Part shown: piece after piece, positions 12,101 to 25,139 of the stretch
Position numbering within the stretch: position 1 is the stretch's first letter
Layout of the letters: each line of letters begins with the position of its first letter
Assembly (NCBI RefSeq): GCF_019925205.1
Contig: NC_083562.1
Coordinates: forward strand, 12,772,001-12,836,000
Length of the DNA stretch: 64,000 nucleotides
Origin: Metopolophium dirhodum
Lineage: Eukaryota > Arthropoda > Insecta > Hemiptera > Aphididae
Direction: 5' to 3'
Program-made: the position numbers and the translations under genes
Notes under the pieces: generated by a model
The model's database searches: none
The model's input: only the letters and a program-made list of their open reading frames with translations
What the model was told of the DNA's origin: nothing

Positions 12101-14576
12101 AACATTTAAAAAAAAATTACATATATTTACAAGTATTAATTGTGTAAAATAGATATAGCAGATACGAAAAAAATAGAGAAGCGGGATGTAGCTCTATTTC
12201 TGTTGATGGTCAATCTATAAAAACAACTGATTTACTTCAAGGTTTTATTGATGAGCCAATTGCTACAACTTCAAACCAATTCTCAAAACTGAGTAATTAT
12301 ACTAATTTTTAATACAATACCATAAAGATTAAATCCTAATATATTACCACCTTTCTATAGTGAGTTAGAATGAAAGTATACCTGAGCAACAAATAAAGGG
12401 GAAGATTCTATAACACATTCTAATAAAGCAAACAAACAAAATATCAAAAAATATATTTCATGCTTCTTACATTACTTTTATTTAAAGGGATGTGGTAGAT
12501 CGAATATTTGGGTACCCGAAACTCAAAACATAAAAATATAGTTATATCACTACAAAAAATAGTGCAATATGTTAGTTTTTTTAGGTATTTTCCTTAATGT
12601 AAAATATAAATTATTAACTAAAAATATAGGGATTTAAAGAGTATTCACTTTTTTTGTGTTTAATAATTGATTAATCTTAGGTGTTAATAATGAAAAGCCT
12701 AAACAAAATCCACCTGCAGATTTGCTTACTAGTATTCACACAGATGACTTTGATATGTTTGCTCAATCTCGATCAGTATCATATGAAAATACAAAAGTTG
12801 GGTAATAATAATATTTGATTAATTATAGAAAAAGTTAATATTTTATTATTGGGCATAGAAATTATAATAATATTATGAAATATTTAGTGGAAGTAGTTAT
12901 GATGCCAATTTAAAGCCAGATCAAGTTAACAGTTTAGCTTCTTTGACTCAAGCTCGATCACAAAATGTGACAACAAAAGATGTAAGTATCCACCTCAAGT
13001 GTCTTTATATCTTAATAATAATCCATATTGTTGTTTAAGTATTAAATTAATAGATTATACTATATTCTGTATAATTTAAATCACGTTTGTATAAAGCAAT
13101 TGTTATCGTTTTTGTAATACTTGTGTGTGTATTGTGTGGGTTCTGACCTTAGGATTGTGCTCATGAAGATGTCATCAGGGTAAGAGTACATTGTTTATAA
13201 AATGAAATTATGCCCTGATAATATTTTTAACATTACTTGCTTGACATAATATATCAGTAATTTTATCTGACTATCTTCATTTATATGTAATGCAAAAATT
13301 AAAACCATTATTTATTATTATTGTTTTAAGATTATGCATCATAAGTTTTTGTACCTATACATACAGTGTTAATTAAAAAAATGCATGCTAATATCTTTTT
13401 TTTCATATATTTTTGGTTAAATTAGTATTTTTTGGTTCTAATTAATAATCACCAAATACTACCACCATAACACAATTTAAATTATGTATATTCGATCAAT
13501 GATAATTAAAGTTTATATAGCATGAGAAATTTTCCCCAAAATATTTTAATATAGTTTAATGCAATTTTAGTATGGTATGTTTAGTTAACTCAATTAATTA
13601 TACTTTTAGAAATAAATACAATATACAATAATTATATTTTCTACAAAAAAGTTTAAGCACACATCTAAAAATTTGCTTCTAATTTGAGTACTTGTGCATC
13701 TACTAATCAATAGTTTATTGTAAATAATTTATAGTTCATACAATTATTTTGTTATGATATATCCACTATGAAAAAATATTGCATACATTTATATAATTAT
13801 ATTATTTTAATACATTATTTTTTTTGTAAATTGATATACTTATTTAAATATTTAATATAATTACATTACAATTAAATAAAGCTTCTTTTTTTAAACTGTT
13901 TATTATTTGTAAAATGTTTCAATAAATTATTTTAAATATTTCTAACCATTTATTTCATAATCATTATGTTTATTATTTAAAAATATATTTTAAATATTTT
14001 AGATGCATAGTGAACAGGATTTCGATGAAATAGCAGCTTGGCTCAGTGAAAATGTGAGTAAATAATAATAATTTGGATTAGTAATACCATTTATAGTCAA
14101 TGGTATTACATTTGATCAAATTATGTTAATAGTATGAAAAATGCTAGTTTTATAAGATTTTAATTAGAAGCACATATTTAGCACTGCTGAGTATATTTGT
14201 TTTAATATAATATGTGTTTAAATATTCATAAACATACATAATTATTCTATTTTAATGGTTTTGTTTTACCTTAAACAGTCTTATTCTTTTGTCATTAAAA
14301 TATATTAAACTTTAAATAAAATGAAAAATGAATAATTGTTCTATCCAATATCAATGTACTTATTTATTATTTACATCACTACTTTTTTGTTTATTTTTTT
14401 AGCCAGGAAATTCTACAAGACTTGGAGGTGAAATCGAAGAATCTCTATCAAGCAGTGAATTTGAGAGATTTTTAGCAGAAAGAGCAGCAGCTGCTGAAAA
14501 TTTACCCACAGGAAATAACGAAAATGAATCAAGACGTAACAAAGAAAAACAAGGTGATACCATGTTTGCTTTGTAA
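9180..14576 (+). CDS. TOM1: TOM1 (target of Myb1)-like endosomal sorting protein, 12 exons
   Basis: Coding exons read as 9180-9240, 10255-10424, 10482-10572, 10644-10834, 10895-11092, 11957-12081, 12153-12292, 12681-12801, 12888-12981, 13153-13179, 14003-14053 and 14403-14576. All have GT-AG borders and matching phases, giving 480 residues. An N-terminal VHS domain (about 1-150) contains NMEICDMINDTEEGPKDAIK, VLETCVKNCGKRFHVL, IQSWADAFR and FPMTNLDTMAPIHTP. A GAT domain (about 205-300) contains LELVRGNMAVLNEMLSEL and AMQERIVELL. The acidic C-terminus ends DTMFAL, like the vertebrate TOM1 terminus (DALFAL). TOM1 proteins act on endosomes in ubiquitin-dependent cargo sorting and bind ubiquitin and Tollip through GAT. 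The 27-base exon 10 keeps the frame and may be alternatively used. The last exon contains CAAG/GTGATA, a possible alternative donor. Confidence 0.93.
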
Positions 14577-16699
14577 GGCATTACCATATAATTTTGAAGT
14601 ATTTAATTTATTAGTCAGTAATTGAATATTAATCATATAACTTGTCAGGACGTTAATCTTTATTATTGTGTTCTAAATTTAAAAAACCATAATATTTTAA
14701 TCCATCATCTAAATAAATTGGTATTCTATTTTTAGTTTTAAAGTAATTACTTGTTTAAAAACTATATAGATATTCATTTAATAATATTTTTGGGACCTGG
14801 TGTTACGCGGTAGTTGGCCGCAGTCACTAATGTGTGCTGTGGTCAAGCATTTTCGTCACTAACCCTGTTTCTTGTGAATTATTAAACATATTTTATCAGC
14901 TATTATATTTTGATTGGGATAAATATATATAAGTACAAATACAATACTAAGAGAAGGTTGTAATTGTATCTTTTTTCAAATTCCATGTGTAAATCAAAAT
15001 GTTAGGAATGCTGTTACATTTTTTTATGATATACAATTATTTTTTATAAATTTTATCAAATTGTTAAGTGTTAACTACAATAACAGGTATACAATCTCAT
15101 TCCACTCTAGCATATAGGTTATTAGATTGACAATACTGTTTTAACATTGTACTATTCCAATAGATTTATTTTTTAAATTTCTAATCTGTCATAAAATTAT
15201 GAATACTAATTTTCGTTTCTGTGCTATGAAATATGAATAATATTAATATTATATTTTTTAAGCTTAAACAAACCATAATCATTATTGTTTATAATTTATA
15301 TTGCACTAAAATATTTCAACAGTCTTAGATGTTTAGTGATTTGGTTGTATGTTGTTATTTTTTTGAAATATTTACATATTCTTTAGTCTTTACTAAAAAG
15401 TAAAAACTTACCTCTTTTATCTTTATATACCTATGAATTATTCCAATTGTTATTTATTAAAAATTGTATTTGTTGTTAATTTAATTTTAATTTTAATAAT
15501 TTACCATATAACCATCTACCACTTGTAAGCACTTTTTAATTAAACATTTTTGTTTGTTTAAAATGTATAAGTCATATTATATTACCTATAGTACATTTAG
15601 TTTTGTGTTGCACCATACACACTTTATTACTATGGGGATAATTAACTTATTTTGGAACTAAATATAATTAAGGTATTCATTTAATAAATATGTTATGAAT
15701 GTAACAAATTATTTTGTTGCGTTCACTGTGCCACGGTGGTCATGTAAATTTGTGCAAATACTATGGGCCCTATGTTTTAATTTTTTAGAACTGTAGTTTA
15801 ACTAAAATGTTTGCACAGAGGATTAGTCCATTACTATCTTGGGTATGCAATTACCTTTTTTTCATTTGTAATATTATTGTACTCCATAATCTATTGTAAT
15901 ATTCCATGCATTTTTGTGAAACCAATTACATTATAGCATTAGATATTTAGTTATTAATCCATTAGTCAATAGTACATAACACAAAATACTGTTTTCAAAT
16001 CTAAAACTAGAAACTTTTATAATTGTCTGAAATGCTAAGTAATATTAAATATCACTGTAATTAAATTGAACCTTAACCATAATAAAAGTGAAAATATAAT
16101 TTTCAATTATGATTTTTGGCAAACGTGAAATGCGTTTTATAGCTCAATAATAACCTCAATTCACTTTCCAATTTCCATCGTACACTGAGCCCAGAAAAAG
16201 GAGACGATACAATTGATGTTAAAATTGATACATAAATGATCTTAGTTTGGCGACTTAAATTTAAAATTTAAAAATACTATAGCATAATGAATACATAGTA
16301 CATACTACATAAATAATATAGTTTACTATCATTGAAATAGGTAGTGTATACTAATCAAGTGTTTTAAAGTTGCTAAGCTAAGCTCAATTATTTAGCAGAC
16401 TATTTTAACATAAATGATATCTATAGTTCAAAGACTTAGCTATAAAATTATATCACAACTTTTAGAGACTTTTTAATACTAAGCTTTTTTTTTACACGGA
16501 GTGTTTTTGTTAGGTTATTGATTATTGCAGTATAAATGTACCTATATTGCTTATACTTTATGCCGGGCCACACTTTATGTTTGAGCGAAGTATTTAAAAC
16601 AATCTATTATTAATATTTATATTGTATGTTGTACCTTCAACAAAAAAAGGAACTACCTGCATAATCGTTATTTTTCGTTAAAATTTTAATTTGACATGT
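14577..16699. other. 3' flank of TOM1, AT-rich, no gene
   Basis: No open frame or splice pattern of interest was found. The proximal part presumably holds the TOM1 3' UTR. At 16575-16605, GTTTGAGCGAAGTATTTAAA is close to the reverse complement of 33425-33450, the first sign of the dispersed repeat that follows. Confidence 0.45.
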
Positions 16700-17014
16700 G
16701 TAACTGCGTAAGCATAATAAAATGTGTAAAAATATATTTTTGGTATTTTCAGGTTAAAGAACAACTTAGGTATATCCTTGCATTGAATTTTTATGCTTTT
16801 TTTTTCTGAAAAAAAAACTATCTATAATAAAAAAAAGGTTAGGTTAGGTTAGAGTATACAATCAATTACAATGCATTTGAATAGTTAAAAGCTATTAGAA
16901 TAGATTCTAGTTTCTAGCTTCTACTACAACAACATTTTATACTTTGTATCATTTTTTAAATTTTAAAATACAGTCTCCCACCGGTGCCGCTAGATATTAT
17001 ATAGTATTGATACA
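16700..17014. repeat. Degenerate dispersed repeat R1, left part (pairs with 32.6-33.1 kb)
   Basis: Blocks match 32610-33115 in the same order and orientation: TTTTTGGTATTTTCAGGTTA against TTTTTGGTGTTTTAAGGCTG, TATCCTTGCATTGAATTTTT against GAATCTTTGCATTAAATTGT, AAAAGCTATTAGAATA against AAAAGCTATTAAAATA, and AGCTTCTACTACAACA in both. The copy is interrupted at 17015 by a GC-rich insertion and resumes at 17456. A (TTAGG)3 run lies at 16839-16855. Confidence 0.65.
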
Positions 17015-17455
17015 AGTCGTCTATTGTTTAATCGCCGAGGCCGTTACAACTGTCGGACCGTGTTTTAGCGCTGAGCGCTACTTTCGAGCCACGGAGGTGA
17101 GTGGACAAGATTGCTCCCATCCACGCAATCAAAACGGACTGCTCCGCCACGGTTACCGCATCTCGTGTACCGTGGGATCGTTCCGGCGCTAGCACCAGAG
17201 CCAACCCGCCGGGTCCGGTCCTCCCGGCGTTCTACACTAGCGAAAGCCACAAACCCACACGTATCCGAGACACATGCAGCTTGGCAACTTCTATGGCACA
17301 CCCTCCACTGAGAAGCATTCCGAGGGCGGACACTCGCCTGACTCGCGAGCGCCCTGGGCTAACCCCCGGCCCATGCTACTTATCGTATATAGCGTCATGA
17401 GTCGTACATACTTCGCCACCGTCCCGTGGCTACCGGGTTAAAAGGGCTTTCAGAA
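17015..17455. mobile_element. GC-rich 441-bp insertion with 13-bp target-site duplication
   Basis: This block is rich in GC and CpG, unlike everything around it. It is flanked by the direct repeat TAGTATTGATACA (17002-17014 and 17456-17468). The related repeat at about 33095-33115 has the equivalent site uninterrupted (ATTGATACTAGTGATGAG), so this is a genuine insertion into repeat R1. The duplication length is typical of LINE-driven retroposition, but no poly(A) tail is visible. An A-box-like TGGCGAAGTATG lies on the minus strand at 17407-17418, but no convincing B box was found. The overlapping short open frames do not resemble a known protein. Origin unknown: a SINE, a 5'-truncated LINE or a retroposed transcript are possible. 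Confidence 0.65.
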
Positions 17456-17468
17456 TAGTATTGATACA

Positions 17469-20029
17469 GTGATAACGGACATAGTCTTTATATACTATAT
17501 GATGCGATATTTTTATTTTATTATTTTTGCTCCACCGATATGACTGATTTTTTACTGTTGCATTCGTAAATGTCAAGACAAAGTTTGTATGAAAGACAAT
17601 TAAACAGTTTTATTAAAATCCAACGGAAAAGTAGGAAACTGGATGGAAAAAATACAACAACCAGCTTAATAGGCTTAATATGATATGAACTATTAATTTT
17701 TTACGAGCGTTTGAGGTTAAACATTGAATATTCCCTCGCACAAATTAACAATAAAATATCTACCTGAAAATGACGTACTGATCCCATAATCTTTAAATAT
17801 AAATATAAATAATAAATAATAATATTACATAACGTGTTGCCCGGCGTATAGTATAGGCAAAATAGGTGCATTACTGCAGTTCTTAATATTGTTATAATTA
17901 CATTATTTTACTTTATCGCCACTCCGTTCGACAAAGCAATGTTGTTGCACACTTAAAAAACGCTTCATACCCCGCCGCAAAATCTAAAGCCACACTTTTG
18001 AACACAAGTCATATACACGAACTAACCACATTCTCTTCATAAACAGAGCATATGAATGGTACATAATAATATATTGTACCAGGTATTGTAGACAGCGGAA
18101 TATCTGAAAAGAACAAAAATTCGATAAGTCAACGAGTGGTAAGTCTATGACCCACTCAAAATCTACTGTACAGAAAGTATAAACTTTCCCACTATTTTTT
18201 CATTTATTTTTTTGATTATTTATCAAGATGGTGTATAGACTATAGATGCACGATGAATACGCATTTTTATACAAGCATATTCTTTTTACGAATCAATCAA
18301 TAAAAAAATGTGACTTTTGTTGCGTTTCTCTGAAGAATTTTAAACATTTTTTTTTTTTTGACTTCCTCATTTACAATATTATTCAACAAATATATTTCCC
18401 GTCACGATACAAAATTAATTATACAGCGGTTTGGGTAAGATGTGCATTACCAGTTTACCGATTTTTTAATTGGTGATTTATATTTTATTTATTATAAATT
18501 TACGGAACAATCCTTTTGTATATTAATTGTACATTATACGGCACACAACATGATGTTTATAGGCACCCATACAAAAAAAAAAAAAAAATTAAAACAATAC
18601 AGGCAACGATTATTATTATTAGTAACAAAAGATAAGATTTAATTTTAAAAAAATACGGTTATTCGGGAGTATAGGTCAGTAGGTAAGTTGGGCCTCATCG
18701 GCCAATTTTGTCACGATGCGCAGGACAGGCGATTTGTATAAAATATAGTTAATAGCTGCACACACTGGGACACGGAATGGAGAAGATGGTCGTAATAGTT
18801 TGCACTAAGGACCTTAAAATTGAACTTATACCGGCTAATAGGTCCGGAACATCCACTTTTTCACTAATTCGTTTAGATAGCAATACTACTTAGTTATAGC
18901 TTGCTGTATTCTTCTATTACTCAATGTAACTATCTATGTTTTAACCTTTCTAACCGGTATGTGCGTTGTAGTCGTGCGGACGGAATTTTCAAGGCAAAGG
19001 TATTTAGAAAATGTACTCTGTACGCGTTTGAACAGCGATTAATAATACCTATATAACATCATTTACAACTGGAGCGAAGGTTCGGTATTACTTTTTTTCT
19101 GTAATAGCATTTCATATAATAATATATTAAATTATTTAAAATAATATAGTCCAATGAAATGCATGATCGGTAATATTATAAAAACATATTTTATACAGGC
19201 AATACACATTTCTATAATGATCGATAAAATACTCGGACACGACGGAATAGCGTTAAAATAAGAATCGGCTCGGAGTTTAAAAGTGTACATTTTTTAGTAA
19301 CCGTGTGTGTAATGTTGTATTGAATTAAGTAAAAAAAAAAAAATGTAAAGACACATGTGAGATACAGAAAAAAAAATAACCTCGGGTGTATGACGTCCTA
19401 AAATATATTTAATTTTTCAACGAGTGCGTTTTACACAATCAGAAATTAATATACAATACATCATATATATAGTTACATCGTACATATAATATTATAATAT
19501 ATCACAAGCGTTTTAAATATCAGACTTCTAGAAAACCGAACTCTTATGCGACGTGATCCATTCGTAAAAATTAATCACACACAACCACGTGATATTATAT
19601 TGTTATACGCCTTCGGGGAAACCCTTGTCGAATAAACTTAAAAAAACACAGTGTCGACATCAGCTACTGTCGTATTATGTGCGTATAGAAAGTAACAGTG
19701 AGAACTGACACATCGTCAAACGGATTCCGTCAAACCATGTAATTAATTTATCATACAGCTTAATCTACAGGTTTTTAGCATAATGTGCCGATGTGAATAT
19801 CTATACTACATGAACTTATTAATAGGTGCAAAATTGAAAAAATCAATATTTGTAGAGGTACAGAAGTTCTAACTGCTGATATTTATAGGTAATCGATAGG
19901 TTCAGGACAAAGAATATATTGACACCTTATAAAAGTACCAATTAAATACAAATGCTATTAGAAATCACCCATACACTCAAAAAGAGAATCATTTTTACTA
20001 CTCTAAAACGTGTACTGTACACGTACACA
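17469..20029. other. AT-rich intergenic DNA, no gene identified
   Basis: The motif ...CCCGGCGTATAGTATA at about 17840-17856 matches 33457-33473 (CCCGGCGTATAGTATAACAT), so R1-related sequence continues to about 17.9 kb. The rest has no supported gene. Open frames at 18246-18642 are AT-rich chance frames. Confidence 0.4.
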
Positions 20030-20481
20030 AAAAAAACACGTCATTGTAAAATAATTGATACATTCATCGTTCCGCCCAAAATCTAAAAGACTTCACCTAA
20101 AAGTATAAGACGAGCACAAATACAATTTGAATACGTATCCTCGTTAACATGTAATATTATATTATTATAGGTCCCTACGTGAAGGCATAACTGCATAAGT
20201 AAAGTATATCAATAATAATGATGTTTGGGAAAATAAGCCGTTAAATGAACAACGCGGTCGTACTCGCGCTGGCTAGCAATAAACGACGTTGTGCCCGTCG
20301 TCTGGGCAATGTTTGTATTTTGCAGTGACTGTTTAGACCGAGATTGTTTTTTTATAATTCACTTGCAATTTTGTCTCCTACAGTGCAATAGATACTTTTT
20401 CCACTATACCGCAAAAATCACATTAAATCACATAACATGGCTAGTGGCGTTATTTGAGTGAGGGGAGGGGGGCAATTGGGA

Positions 20482-23400
20482 AATACACATTACAAAGTCC
20501 AACCTAAAAAGTCTAGAATCTTAAACAGAATAAACTATTCAAAATATTTAGTTCACTCAAGAAGGGCACCAAGTTATCATTTTTCAAGTCTATACAAAAA
20601 ATTCAACTAGTCACATAACAAAAAAAAAAAATTGAAGGAGGGTGTTGGCGCCCGCATGCAAAAGCATTTTAGAAAACAAAAAAAATTGAAATTAAAAACT
20701 TAAAACTAATATGTCCAGAATCTTAAACAGAAAAAAACTATTCAAAATATTTAGATCATTAATGTTGGATTTTTCATAGGACACCAAGTTATCAATGTTT
20801 AAAAAGTATATACGAAAAATTCAACTAGAGTTCCATAAAAAAAAAAAAAAATTGAAAGAGGGTGTTGGCCTTTGCAGGCAAATGCAATTTCAGGAAACAA
20901 AAAAAAAAAATGTAGAAGAAATTAAATAGTAGGAACACACATTACAAAGTACAAACTAAAATACCCAGAATCTTAAACAGAAAAAACTATTCAAAATATT
21001 TAGTTCATTAATGTTGGATTTTTCATAGGGCACCAAGTTATCAATGTTTAAAAAGTATATACGAAAAATTCAACTAGAGTTACATAACAAAAAAAAAAAT
21101 TGAAAGAGGGTGTTGGCGCCCGCAGGCAAATGCATTTTAGAAAACAAAAAAAAAATAATACTGTAGGAAAACACATTACAAAGTCCAACCTAAAACGTCT
21201 AGAATCTTTAACTGAAAAAACTATTCAAAATATATAGTTCATTAAAGAAGGATTTTTCATAGGGCACCAAGTTATCATTGTTTAAAAAGTATATACGAAA
21301 AATTCAACTAGTTACATAACAAATAAAAAATTGAAAGAGGGTATTGGTGCCCGCAGACAAATGCAATATAGAAAACCAAAAAAAAATGTGGAAAAAATGT
21401 CACTGTTGGAATACACATTACAAAGTACAAACTTAAATGCCCAGAATCTTAAAAAGAAAAAAAATTAGTTCAATAAAGATGGATTATTCGTATGGCACCA
21501 GGTTATTAATATTTCAAAAATTCGACTTATGTTAAAATCATAAAAAAAAATTGAAGGGAGGTGTTGGCGCCCGCAGGCAATGCATTTTAGAAAACCAAAA
21601 AAAAATGTGGAAAAAATGTTACGGTTGGAACACACATTAAAAAGTATAAACTTAAATGCCCTGAATCTTAAACAGAAAAAACTAATAGAAATATTTAGTT
21701 CAATCAAGAAGGTTTATTCATGAGGCACCAAGTTATTATTGTTCAATTCTATACAAAAAATTCAACTAGTCACATGACAAATAAAAAATTGAAGGAGGGT
21801 GTTGGTGCCCGCAGGCAAATGCATTTTAGAAAACCAAAAAAAAATGTGGAAAAAATGTCACTGTTGGAATACACATTACAAAGTACAAACTTAAAAGCCC
21901 AGAATCTTTAACAGAAAAAACTATTCAAAATATTTAATTCATTAAAGACGGATTTTTCATAGGGCACCAAGTTATCATTGTTTAAAAAGTATATACGAAA
22001 AATTCAACTAGTTACATAACAAAAAAAAAATTGAAAGAGGGTATTGGTGCCCGCAGACAAATGCAATATAGAAAACCAAAAAAAAATGTGGAAAAAATGT
22101 CACTGTTGGAATACACATTACAAAGTACAAACTTAAATGCACAGAATCTTAAAAAGAAAAAAAATTAGTTCAATAAAGATGGATTATTCGTATGGCACCA
22201 GGTTATTAATATTTCAAAAATTAGACTAATGTTAAAATCATAAAAAAAAATTGAAGGGAGGTGTTGGCGCCCGCAGGCAAATGCATTTTAGAAAAAAAAA
22301 AAAAATTTAAAAAAAAATATTATTGTAGGAATACACATTACAATGTCCAACCTAAAACGTCTAGAATCTTTAACTGAAAAAACAATTCAAAATATTTAGT
22401 TCATTAAAGAATGATTATTCATGGGGCACCAAGTTATCAATTTTCAAGTCAATACAAAAAATTCAACTAGTGTTATAGTACTAAAAAAAAAAAAAAATTG
22501 AAGGGATGGTTTGGCGCCTGAAGGCCAATAGACTATAGCAAACAAAAAAAAAAATTTACAGTAGAAACACACATTACGAAGTTCAAACTAAAATGCCCAG
22601 AATCTTTAATAGAAAAAACTATTCAAATATTTTGTTCATTAAAGAATGATTATTCATGGGGCACCAAGTTATCAATTTTCAAGTCAATACAAAATATTCA
22701 ACTAGAGTTACAGTACTAAAAAAAAAAAATTGAAGGGAGGTGTTGGCGCCCGCAGGCAAATTGATTTTAGAAAACAAAAAAGAAATTTGGAAAAAAAATT
22801 AGAAAAAACTATTCAAAATATTTAGTTCATTAAAGAATGATTATTCATGGGGCACCAAGTTATCAATGTTTAAAAAATTTGGATAGAGTTAAAATAATAA
22901 AAAAAAAAATTGAAGGGAGGTGTTGACGCCCGCAGGCAAATTGATTTTAGAAAACAAAAAAGAAATTTGGAAAAAAATTTAGAAAAAACTATTCAAAATA
23001 TTTAGTTCATTAAAGAATGATTATTCATGGGGCACCAAGTTATCAATTTTCAAGTCAATACAAAAAATTCAACTAGTGTTACCGTACTAAAAAAAAAAAT
23101 TGAAGGGAGGGGTTGGCGCCTGCAAGCCAATAAATTTTAGAAAACAAAAAAAAATTTGGAAAAAAATGTACAGTAAAAACACACATAACGTAGTTCAAAC
23201 TAAAATGTCCCGAATCTTAAACAGAAAAAACAATTCAAAATATTTAGTTCATTAAAGAATGATTATTCATGGGGCACCAAGTTATCAATTTTCAAGTCAA
23301 TACAAAATATTCAACTAGAGTTACAGTACTAAAAAAAAAAAATTGAAGGGAGGTGTTGTCGCCCGCAGGCAAATTGATTTTAGAAAACAAAAAAGAAATT

Positions 23401-24215
23401 TGGAAAAAAAATTAGAAAAAACTATTTAAAATATTTAGTTCATTAAAGAATGATTATTCATGGGGCACCAAGTTATCAATGTTTAAAAAATTTGGATAGA
23501 GTTAAAATAAAAAAAATTGAAGGGAGGTGTTGGCGCCCGCAGGCAAATTGATTTTAGAAAACAATAAAGAAATTTGGAAAAAAATTTAGAAAAAACTATT
23601 CAAAATATTTAGTTCATTAAAGAATGATTATTCATGGGGCACCAAGTTATCAATTTTCAAGTCAATACAAAAAATTCAACTAGTACTAAAAAAAAAAAAA
23701 TTGAAGGGATGGTTTGGCGCCTGCAGGCCAATAGACTATAGCAAACAAAAAAAAAATTTACAGTAGAAACACACATTACGAAGTTCAAACTAAAATGCCC
23801 AGAATCTTTAATAGAAAAAACTATTCAAATATTTTGTTCATTAAAGAATTCTTCAAAGGGTACCAGATTGTCAATGTTTAAAAAATTTGGCTAGAGTTAA
23901 AATCATAAATAAAAAATTGAAGGGAGGTGTTGGCTTCCGCAGGCAAATAGATTTTAGAAAACAAAAAAAAAAATTACAGTAGAAACACACATTACAAAGT
24001 TCAAACTAAAATGTCCCGAAACTTAAACAGAAAAAACTATTTAAAATATTTAGTTCATTAAAGAATGATTATTCATGGGGCACCAGATTGTCAATGTTTA
24101 AAAAATTTGGCTAGAGTTAAAATCATAAAAGAAAAAAATTGAAGGGAGGTGTTGGCGCCTGCAGGCAAATTAATTTTAGAAAAAAAAAAAAAAATGTGGA
24201 AAAATGTTTATTTTA
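20482..24215 (+). repeat. Tandem array A1, about 17 repeats of ~175-250 bp
   Basis: The landmark GGTGTTGGCGCCCGCAGGCA recurs (with variants) near 20642, 20861, 21109, 21340, 21561, 21799, 22040, 22261, 22508, 22739, 22919, 23110, 23352, 23526, 23711, 23926 and 24148. Spacing runs from about 174 to 248. Each unit also carries an A-run before TTGAAGGGAGG, the motifs ATTACAAAGT and CAGAATCTTAAACAGAAAAA, AAAATATTTAGTTCATTAAA, and GGGCACCAAGTTATCA. Short and long variants alternate in the second half, suggesting higher-order units. The short open frames crossing the units are not conserved and are not annotated as genes. Confidence 0.9.
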
Positions 24216-25139
24216 GGAACACGCTTTAGGGGTACACGGGAACTCAGCGTACTCCCAGGTATAGCCGGTTAATATTGAAAAATATTTATACAAAAAAATC
24301 TTCTAGAGTTCAATGAAAAAAAAAAAAAATGTTTGAGAAATCTGTGTGAAATAACACTAAACAAAACTACAAAAGAATACGCTGGAAGCTAAATACTGCA
24401 ATACATATTAACTACAATCCATAAACTAGGTATTGTTTACATTATAATAATACGAACAGTTATTATGATAATATGATCAGAGGTGTATCATCGTAATATA
24501 TGTATTAGAAAATGTATAAAAACGAATGTAATTTATAAGGATGCAAAAAAATTAAATGAGAAAAAGGTCCTGCACGGACTCTACTATGTGATTGTAATTT
24601 AAGAAGGACACAAAATAATGTTTAATTTAAAATAATATTGTGTTTGGCTGGGTCTACAGTCAATATTAAATTACAAACTATAAAGTCTAAATGCAAATAA
24701 AAACATAGTCAGATATCTGTTTAAGTCTTTGTAAATATGTGCGGAAAAAAATTAGATTTAGTACAATATAAAAAAATGTGGAATGAAAACCCTGAGAATT
24801 CTTTGACAGTAGGATATTAAAATACAAAACTATATATTAAATCAAAACTATAGATTTTATACATTTTCTATTTACAATAGCTCATAAGTATTAAAAACCT
24901 TATAAAATCCTAAACAAATTATATTTTGTTATATTTTAAAATACATTTTATAATTTGTTGTGTTAAAAATTATTTAATGTTTGCTGTATTTATGTTTTTA
25001 ATAACTATACTGGTACAACTCTAGCTGACAGTCTTTAAGACCGTGTTAAAAACTATAATAATTAGTTAACGTCTAATTTACTGTCCTATCCTAACCTAAC
25101 CTAACTAACCAAATTAATAATATTTAAATATTTTCTTTC

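Noticed and set aside
16839..16855. (TTAGG)3 and, at 25088-25105, (CCTAA)3: insect telomere-type repeats
   Set aside because: Only about three units each, with no longer tract nearby. Such short runs are expected by chance or as degenerate interstitial copies.
17101..17400. Overlapping 66-99-codon frames in the GC-rich block
   Set aside because: High GC lowers stop-codon frequency; all frames and both strands are open for similar lengths and none resembles a known protein.
21720..21911. Small open frames in array units (also 21465-21707 minus and 40838-41023)
   Set aside because: They span unit boundaries, are not conserved from unit to unit and are dominated by A-run lysines.
20482..24215. 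CRISPR-like array
   Set aside because: Units are ~175-250 bp and homologous along their whole length, with no short identical repeat plus unique spacer pattern; the genome is clearly eukaryotic.
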